Shown here piece by piece: positions 14,130-17,484 of a stretch of 17,484 nucleotides of DNA. The notes beneath the pieces were generated by a model. The model was not told where the DNA came from. It did not search any database and worked only from the letters and a program-made list of their open reading frames with translations. Each line of letters begins with the position of its first letter. Position 1 is the stretch's first letter. This DNA is from Nitrosopumilales archaeon. Lineage in GTDB: Archaea > Thermoproteota > Nitrososphaeria > Nitrososphaerales > Nitrosopumilaceae. The stretch lies in assembly GCA_016838795.1 (NCBI GenBank), contig JAEHKQ010000068.1, forward strand, positions 1-17,484, in the 5' to 3' direction. A program made the translations under genes and the position numbers.

Positions 14130-15476
14130 GTGAAGCTTTTGATATATGACGATGATGGACCGTCCTATATTGCTCAAGTTGAATTTTACACCAACATGCA
14201 CGGGGTTTTCGGGGGTGTGAGCAATAGCGACACATTCATAATATACAAGAAAGGCAATCCAACGGAAATTTTAGATCCAAACGGATTCTTTTCAGATGTA
14301 ATTTTAAGTTCATCTGTGGTAAATCAAAAGCTTCAGCTTACCTATGAAATTACATTTGCAAAGGAGATGGAAAAATCTAACATCATAATACAAGCAAGGG
14401 ACACTGCTAACAATGTGGGAATATTAACGGTTTCTGATGCGTGGCAAGTCATACAAGCTCCAACCGTTGTAGAAACAACAGAAACACCAACCGGTGAACC
14501 CACAGATGGTTCTGTACTAGGTGAAATTAAAATCAAATCCCTAAATGTGGAAAAACCGTCTTACATTATGAGGGAAGAAGTTTTATTTTTTGGAACCGTT
14601 GACGGCTACAAGTTTGGGTCAGTGGTCACAATTATAATTCGTAACCCTTCAAACAACTTTCTAACCCTCATTTCTACATTTCCTGATAAAGATGGATATT
14701 ATAAAACTAAAACTGTGACAGATAGTAAATTCAAAACCGATGGAACTTATACTGCAACAGCATTTACTGATGATCCAAATAGAGGAACGCAAGCTATATT
14801 TTATTTCTCACGTGATGCACCTCCTCCACCTCCTGTAACAACTTCACCAGTTCAATCAACTCAAGCTGAACAACCAACAGAACCTGAGCCCACAACTACA
14901 TTTGAACCAGTAACCCCCAAACCTAAACCAAAGCCAAGCTTTGTTGATCCACAAAAAGATCCTCAATCATATGTTGATAGATACAACAGTGAATTGAAAT
15001 ACAAGGAATGGTTTGACAAGAATTTTCCAGACTATACTATCTATGAGGCTGTAGGACTGGCAGAGCCTGCAAAAGAAAAGGTCCCAGCATGGATTAAAAA
15101 TAATGCAGAGTGGTGGTCAAAAGGACAGATTGATGACGGGACATTTGTCAGTGGAATCCAATTCCTCATGACAAAGAAGATAATTGATATTCCAGATTTA
15201 CCAGAACAAGCATCTGAGAAAGCAAGACTAAGCTTTGTTGATCCTCAAAAAGATCCGCAGTCCTACATTGATAGATACAACAATGAGGCAAGCTACAAAG
15301 AATGGTTTGATGAGAACTATCCTGATTATACAATAGACGAAGCTGTGGGAATACCAGAATCCATTCCTGGCTGGATTAAAAACAATGCAAAGTGGTGGGC
15401 CGATGGACAAATTTCAGAAGACGATTTTGTGGGTGGAATAAAGTGGTTAGTGGAACAAGGAATTATCAAAGTCTAA
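14130..15476 (+). CDS. Secreted Ig-like/repeat protein, N-terminally truncated remnant
   Basis: The frame from GTG 14130 encodes 448 aa, but homologous-looking sequence (VLGGDFGLKKTGGLVGIPPS, ISIGDTKF) continues upstream in frame to about 13950 with no start codon or signal peptide. The gene therefore probably lost its 5' end at the integrase junction. Visible domains are an Ig/Fn3-like beta domain (about 1-125) and a second one (135-230, EIKIKSLNVEKPSYIM). A Pro/Thr-rich linker (232-268) follows, then two units of about 95 residues at 270 and 368. Each unit opens SFVDPQKDPQSY and contains W-I-K-N-N-A-x-W-W-x-x-G-Q-I, a repeat typical of thaumarchaeal exported proteins. No C-terminal anchor is seen. 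Without its signal peptide the product could not be exported as is. Confidence 0.75.
   Translation: MKLLIYDDDGPSYIAQVEFYTNMHGVFGGVSNSDTFIIYKKGNPTEILDPNGFFSDVILSSSVVNQKLQLTYEITFAKEMEKSNIIIQARDTANNVGILTVSDAWQVIQAPTVVETTETPTGEPTDGSVLGEIKIKSLNVEKPSYIMREEVLFFGTVDGYKFGSVVTIIIRNPSNNFLTLISTFPDKDGYYKTKTVTDSKFKTDGTYTATAFTDDPNRGTQAIFYFSRDAPPPPPVTTSPVQSTQAEQPTEPEPTTTFEPVTPKPKPKPSFVDPQKDPQSYVDRYNSELKYKEWFDKNFPDYTIYEAVGLAEPAKEKVPAWIKNNAEWWSKGQIDDGTFVSGIQFLMTKKIIDIPDLPEQASEKARLSFVDPQKDPQSYIDRYNNEASYKEWFDENYPDYTIDEAVGIPESIPGWIKNNAKWWADGQISEDDFVGGIKWLVEQGIIKV
14937..15351 (+). repeat. Tandem intragenic repeat (two units)
   Basis: The DNA from 14937 and from 15231 is clearly related over more than 110 bp (AGCTTTGTTGATCC at the head of both). 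The encoded parts are SFVDPQKDPQSYVDRYN and SFVDPQKDPQSYIDRYN. The units are offset by 294 bp. This is duplication within the secreted-protein gene and a possible substrate for recombination. Confidence 0.85.
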
Positions 15477-15479
15477 TTT

Positions 15480-15502
15480 ACATTTAATACGAACTGTTTA
15501 AT
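15480..15502 (+). repeat. Recurrent motif copy R1
   Basis: CATTTAATACGAACTGTTTA begins 4 bp after the stop of the secreted-protein gene and about 40 bp before the HNH gene. It differs from the commonest form (CATTTGATACGAACTGTTAA) at two positions. It is the first of five copies of this motif in the 3' part of the window. Confidence 0.6.
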
Positions 15503-15503
15503 T

Positions 15504-15524
15504 CTGAAAATTCTTAATTCTTAG
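15504..15524 (+). promoter_or_regulatory. Promoter-like 21-bp repeat, copy 1
   Basis: CTGAAAATTCTTAATTCTTA plus G is repeated exactly at 16047-16067, and its first part recurs at 16216-16229 (TTGAAAATTCTTAA). The TTCTTA-type box at 15517-15523 lies about 22 bp before the HNH gene ATG, so it probably serves as the TATA/BRE region of a leaderless message. Confidence 0.5.
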
Positions 15525-15541
15525 TTTGAGATAGAAAATTC

Positions 15542-16033
15542 ATGAAACCATTGGGAGTTTTACTTGCTTTGGCTTTGTTAATAATTCCATTAACTGCTGA
15601 TGCACTAAAATGTCCTGATGGTGCTTACATCGGCTTAGATAATCAAGGAAAAGAAGCTTGTAGGGATATCGATACAAATCAGATTATTGATCCTACAACA
15701 GGGTTAATGTTTGATTCACAAACAGGCTTACTCATTCTTAGCGATGAACAGATTGCATACATCGTAATTGGTATAATCCTCATAATAGCCATCTTTGCAG
15801 GAATAACCAAAGCGTCTCAAAAGAAATCTGAACCTGAAATAGTCAAACGACATGGTTGGAGTGAAATGGAAAAAGAGGAAGTAAGGATTAGACAAGATGG
15901 AAAATGTAACATGTGTCACAAACCCCCGCCACGTTGGGAGTATGACCACATTGATGAAAATAGAGACAATAATGACCTAAACAACTGTCAAGGACTGTGT
16001 CCAAACTGTCATTCTGTGAAAACTAATGAATGA
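15542..16033 (+). CDS. Membrane-anchored HNH endonuclease-like protein
   Basis: The 163-aa protein begins with a signal-peptide-like segment (1-21, LGVLLALALLIIPLTADA). A short exported region with Cys24 and Cys40 follows, then a transmembrane span at about 71-88 (AYIVIGIILIIAIFAGI). The C-terminal domain from about 103 has an HNH/zinc fold: Cys122-x-x-Cys125, Asp135-His136, Asn147/Asn148, Cys153-x-x-Cys156-His157. The four Cys should hold a structural zinc and the H-N-H residues the catalytic metal. If the signal is cleaved, the HNH domain should face the cytoplasm. The natural target is unknown; defence, DNA processing or a non-nuclease role are all open. A TATA-like repeat (15504-15524) lies just upstream, with motif R1 before that. 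Confidence 0.85.
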   Translation: MKPLGVLLALALLIIPLTADALKCPDGAYIGLDNQGKEACRDIDTNQIIDPTTGLMFDSQTGLLILSDEQIAYIVIGIILIIAIFAGITKASQKKSEPEIVKRHGWSEMEKEEVRIRQDGKCNMCHKPPPRWEYDHIDENRDNNDLNNCQGLCPNCHSVKTNE

Positions 16034-16046
16034 AATTAAAACAATC

Positions 16047-16067
16047 CTGAAAATTCTTAATTCTTAG
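16047..16067 (+). promoter_or_regulatory. Promoter-like 21-bp repeat, copy 2
   Basis: Exact copy of 15504-15524. Its TTCTTAGAATAA part (16061-16072) lies about 24 bp before the 5' end of the folded region at 16090, so it is well placed as the promoter of that RNA. It is followed by AATGCGAACAATTTA, a weak relative of the R motif. Confidence 0.5.
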
Positions 16068-16089
16068 AATAATGCGAACAATTTATGCC

Positions 16090-16189
16090 GATTGGAAGTT
16101 TGAAATCTAAGTGAGGGGACGTAAGTCGGACAATGACATAGGCTAAGCAACACTATGTAATCCTCACTCAGACACTTTGTATTCCAATC
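16090..16189 (+). ncRNA. Candidate ~100-nt multibranched small RNA
   Basis: GATTGGAA (16090-16097) pairs perfectly with TTCCAATC (16182-16189). Next, GTTTG (16098-16102) pairs with CAGAC (16169-16173, one G-T) and AGTGAGG (16110-16116) pairs with CCTCACT (16162-16168). The central loop carries two hairpins: GAC-GTAA-GTC (16118-16127, a GNRA tetraloop) and ACATAG/CTATGT (16136-16141/16153-16158). This is about 29 base pairs in 100 nt in an AT-rich gap without an ORF. A TATA-like repeat sits about 24 bp upstream. It does not look like 5S rRNA or tRNA, and I recognise no known family. Confidence 0.6.
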
Positions 16190-16215
16190 TAATTATTTAA
16201 AGCTCTTAACCACAC

Positions 16216-16229
16216 TTGAAAATTCTTAA
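16216..16229 (+). promoter_or_regulatory. Promoter-like repeat, shortened copy 3
   Basis: TTGAAAATTCTTAA matches 13 of the bases in the two 21-bp copies and leads into AAATTAAC. It lies about 33 bp before the ATG of the 38-aa ORF and could act as its TATA box. Confidence 0.4.
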
Positions 16230-16233
16230 AATT

Positions 16234-16274
16234 AACATTTGATACGAACTGTTGACATATTATGCAAACTGCTG
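16234..16274 (+). repeat. Recurrent motif copy R2 with a tandem degenerate copy
   Basis: CATTTGATACGAACTGTTGA (16236-16255) is followed at once by CATATTATGCAAACTGCTGA (16256-16275), about 15 of 20 bases alike. This makes a tandem pair with a 20-bp period. The second unit includes the ATG (16262) of the 38-aa ORF, so a protein bound here would cover the transcription start. Confidence 0.55.
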
Positions 16275-16378
16275 ACAAAAAACGACTTTGGTTTGAAAAA
16301 CTAATTGATGTCAATGATGAAATGATGATCGATTCAATGCCAATTTCATTAAACTATATTGAAAAGAATGCGATCTGA
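16262..16378 (+). CDS. Possible 38-aa small protein
   Basis: ATG 16262 opens 38 codons ending TGA 16376-16378. The product begins MQTADKKRLWFEKLIDVNDE and continues with MPISLNYIEKNAI. It has no signal peptide or cysteines and looks helical and soluble. A TATA-like CTTAAAAT at 16225-16232 about 33 bp upstream fits a nearly leaderless message. The reading is plausible, but the frame is short and could occur by chance. It lies between two candidate RNAs, under motif R2. No family recognised. Confidence 0.45.
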   Translation: MQTADKKRLWFEKLIDVNDEMMIDSMPISLNYIEKNAI

Positions 16379-16445
16379 TCAACAGATCGTTACAAATTTA
16401 ATTTTGAATAAAAGTTCTTATACATTATGACTGCGAAGTTACTCA

Positions 16446-16504
16446 GCGAGGATGTAATGTTTTCCTGTGCGACCCAATGCCCAACGAATCCAGTTCATCC
16501 TCGT
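16446..16504 (+). ncRNA. Candidate ~59-nt structured small RNA
   Basis: CGAGGATG (16447-16454) pairs with CATCCTCG (16496-16503), 8 perfect pairs extended by a G-T pair. The enclosed loop of about 40 nt is GC-richer than the surroundings but shows only weak inner pairing. A TATA-like TTCTTATACA (16415-16424) lies about 26 bp upstream, and T-rich TTTTCTTTT at 16520-16528 follows. There is no ORF here. It lacks tRNA arms and clear C/D boxes. Orientation is inferred from the TATA box. Confidence 0.45.
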
Positions 16505-16544
16505 CTTAAGTTATGACGGTTTTCTTTTAGATAAAGATGATCAA

Positions 16545-16584
16545 AAGTTATGAACTGCTTAACATTTGATACGAACCGTTAACG
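16545..16584 (+). repeat. Recurrent motif copy R3 with an upstream degenerate copy
   Basis: CATTTGATACGAACCGTTAA (16563-16582) is preceded directly by AAGTTATGAACTGCTTAA (16545-16562), a related 18-bp unit. This is another tandem pair, about 85 bp upstream of the DoxX-family gene. One base (C for T in CCGTT) differs from the common form. Confidence 0.55.
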
Positions 16585-16667
16585 GGTTGATTAAACAAAT
16601 TAGATCCCTAACTTTACAGTGGGAAAAAATTAGGGTAAATCCTTAACTAAACCTAAAACCAATTGAG

Positions 16668-17087
16668 ATGTTGGCGGAAGCTATCATAAAGGAAAGCAAG
16701 TTACATGATATTACTCATTTTGGTATAAGAGCAGCAATAGCGGTTATTTTCATTGTTAATGCTTCTGGATATTTTAATCCTGATTTTGCAGAGTGGTTAG
16801 TAAGTATTGGTATTCCAGCCGAAATGCAAATTCCAATTGCTCTTGCCCAATTAGTATCGGGAACTTTTCTCCTTGTTGGAGTTTTGAGCAGAATATCTGC
16901 TTCGTTATTGTCTATTATTATGTTGGGAGCTATTTTCCATGTCAAAAAAGCATCTGATTTAACAGGAGAGGGTGGCTATCAAATTGATCTGATACTTCTT
17001 GCTGCTTGCTTGGCTATAATAGCGATTGGGCCTGGTAGAGTCTCTATATCACATCTAGTGAAACGCATTCCCAGGTTCTTACAATAA
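16668..17087 (+). CDS. DoxX-family membrane protein
   Basis: The 139-aa protein has four hydrophobic helices at about 19-35, 54-72, 76-93 and 104-121. It shows a DoxX-like layout: RAAIAVIFIVNASGYFNPDF near the start, IPIALAQLVSGTFLLVGVLS in the second helix, then ASLLSIIMLGAIFHVK. The conserved Gly/Pro ending GPGRVSIS is also visible. DoxX relatives are linked to quinone/thiosulfate oxidation or redox membrane complexes, but most are uncharacterised and I infer no reaction. A TATA-like CCTTAACTAAA at 16641-16651 lies about 22 bp before the ATG. Motif R3 is further upstream and a candidate RNA follows downstream. Confidence 0.8.
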   Translation: MLAEAIIKESKLHDITHFGIRAAIAVIFIVNASGYFNPDFAEWLVSIGIPAEMQIPIALAQLVSGTFLLVGVLSRISASLLSIIMLGAIFHVKKASDLTGEGGYQIDLILLAACLAIIAIGPGRVSISHLVKRIPRFLQ

Positions 17088-17134
17088 ATTTTTTTAATTT
17101 AATTTTTTATTAAATTCTTTTAGAAAATTTCCAA

Positions 17135-17209
17135 CAAACCAACTCACGTCATAACGCAAGTCATGGGCGCAATTTGTGCGTGGGAGGGGGGCTTTCCCTT
17201 TTTACTCTT
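17135..17209 (+). ncRNA. Candidate structured RNA or terminator region after doxX-like gene
   Basis: CTCACG (17143-17148) pairs with CGTGGG (17179-17184, one T-G). Alternatively CGCA/TGCG (17168-17171/17177-17180) forms an inner hairpin. GGGA (17182-17185) can pair with TCCC (17195-17198) and is followed by CTTTTTACTCTTT, resembling an intrinsic terminator. AT-rich TATA-like sequence lies at 17104-17116. It could be the 3' end of the DoxX message or a separate small RNA; I cannot decide. It is markedly G-rich for this genome. Confidence 0.35.
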
Positions 17210-17237
17210 TGTCGATAAATTCGTTTAGACCTGAATT

Positions 17238-17260
17238 ACATTTGATACGAACTGTTAACG
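17238..17260 (+). repeat. Recurrent motif copy R4
   Basis: CATTTGATACGAACTGTTAA followed by CG. This is the common form, differing from R3 by one base. It ends 4 bp before the TATA-like TTTTTATC of the folded RNA at 17295. Confidence 0.6.
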
Positions 17261-17294
17261 AGTCTTTTTATCTCTGAAATAGCTATTTGAAACA

Positions 17295-17377
17295 CGGAAG
17301 CTAACATGCGCTTTGAATAGTGCGGTTCGCTGATTCATTTGCTTGACCAGGGTACCTCCATTTCTTGTTGGCTTCCG
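17295..17377 (+). ncRNA. Candidate ~83-nt structured small RNA with 11-bp closing stem
   Basis: Bases 17295-17305 (CGGAAGCTAAC) pair with 17367-17377 (GTTGGCTTCCG), 11 pairs with a single G-T. Inside is a hairpin with GAAT/ATTC (17315-17318/17333-17336) and GCG/CGC (17322-17330). AGG/CCT (17349-17351/17355-17357) may form another small hairpin. A TATA-like TTTTTATC (17265-17272) lies about 26 bp before the stem, the expected archaeal spacing, with motif R4 just before it. Motif R5 begins 3 bp after the stem. There is no ORF. The long perfect stem makes this one of the strongest RNA candidates in the window. Confidence 0.6.
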
Positions 17378-17380
17378 CCT

Positions 17381-17403
17381 ACATTTGATATAAAGTGTTA
17401 AGA
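17381..17403 (+). repeat. Recurrent motif copy R5 (diverged)
   Basis: CATTTGATATAAAGTGTTAA keeps the first nine bases and the end of the motif but differs in the middle. It lies between the 17295-17377 RNA and a TATA-like GTTTAAAGG (17409-17417). Confidence 0.45.
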
Positions 17404-17430
17404 AATTAGTTTAAAGGAAATTACTCGTTC

Positions 17431-17484
17431 GTGAAAATAATACAACCACGCACTAAAAGTTGGACAGCAATTAACCAAATCCAA
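17431..17484 (+). CDS. Possible gene start, runs off right edge
   Basis: GTG 17431 opens 18 codons without a stop to the window end (KIIQPRTKSWTAINQIQ). A TATA-like GTTTAAAGG lies about 20 bp upstream, and motif R5 before it. It is too short to assess: this may be the N-terminus of another unit in the accessory series, or chance. Confidence 0.3.
   Translation, partial: MKIIQPRTKSWTAINQIQ

Noticed and set aside
16090..16189. 5S rRNA, tRNA or SRP RNA
   Set aside because: The length is near that of 5S rRNA, but the pairing pattern and conserved loop sequences do not match; there are no anticodon or T-loop signatures and it is far too short for SRP RNA.
15480..17403. CRISPR array
   Set aside because: The repeats are only ~20 bp, imperfect, and separated by 140-750 bp containing genes; no cas gene is seen.
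15480..17403. Integron-type attC cassette array
   Set aside because: The repeats end in GTTAACG or GTTGACA, which do not fit the GTTRRRY core. The only recombinase is a fragment without a catalytic domain and it lacks integron-integrase features. The cassette idea is kept only as a loose description.

Overview
The window looks like chromosomal DNA of a marine-type ammonia-oxidising archaeon (Nitrososphaerota/Thaumarchaeota, Nitrosopumilales). The DNA is AT-rich. Genes are short, packed on both strands and often start with TTG or GTG. TATA-like boxes lie 25-30 bp before many starts, so many messages look leaderless. Several proteins are of a lineage-specific type: a DUF6659-like protein, solo RAM-domain proteins, and a secreted protein with the thaumarchaeal 'WIKNNA.WW..GQI' repeat. 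The tRNA does not encode its CCA end. The genus was not determined.

Positions 1-13653 are ordinary core genome. In order: a partial and a small unknown gene (minus), an HD-domain phosphohydrolase (minus), a PduO-type cobalamin adenosyltransferase, tRNA-Phe(GAA), a Lys-rich small protein, two overlapping RAM-domain proteins, a VOC/glyoxalase-fold protein, a DUF6659-like protein and a coiled-coil protein (both minus), a zinc-finger micro-protein, a class III nucleotide cyclase with a small zinc-ribbon gene just upstream (minus), and an unknown 279-aa protein. Then come a candidate structured RNA, threonine ammonia-lyase, divergent purE/purK, a minus-strand operon (4-TM protein, zinc micro-protein, DedA protein), a sugar-phosphate nucleotidyltransferase, and a tight LLM oxidoreductase-thiolase-DUF35 operon. 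A 20-bp perfect inverted repeat sits in the promoter of that last operon.

Positions 13694-17484 look like accessory, rearranged DNA. The region opens with a tyrosine-recombinase N-terminal fragment that runs, out of frame, into the middle of a secreted Ig-like/repeat protein gene with no visible beginning. It continues with a membrane-anchored HNH protein, a 38-aa ORF, a DoxX membrane protein and the possible start of one more ORF. Between these genes are four stretches that fold well on paper and have TATA-like boxes at suitable distances (candidate small RNAs).

A motif close to CATTTGATACGAACTGTTAA recurs five times in about 1.9 kb (three of the copies close to identical), plus two weaker tandem copies, each near the head of a transcription unit. 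A 21-bp promoter-like sequence is repeated exactly before the HNH gene and before one RNA. This cassette-like series of motif, small gene and/or structured RNA is the most unusual thing in the window. Its function cannot be told from sequence alone.
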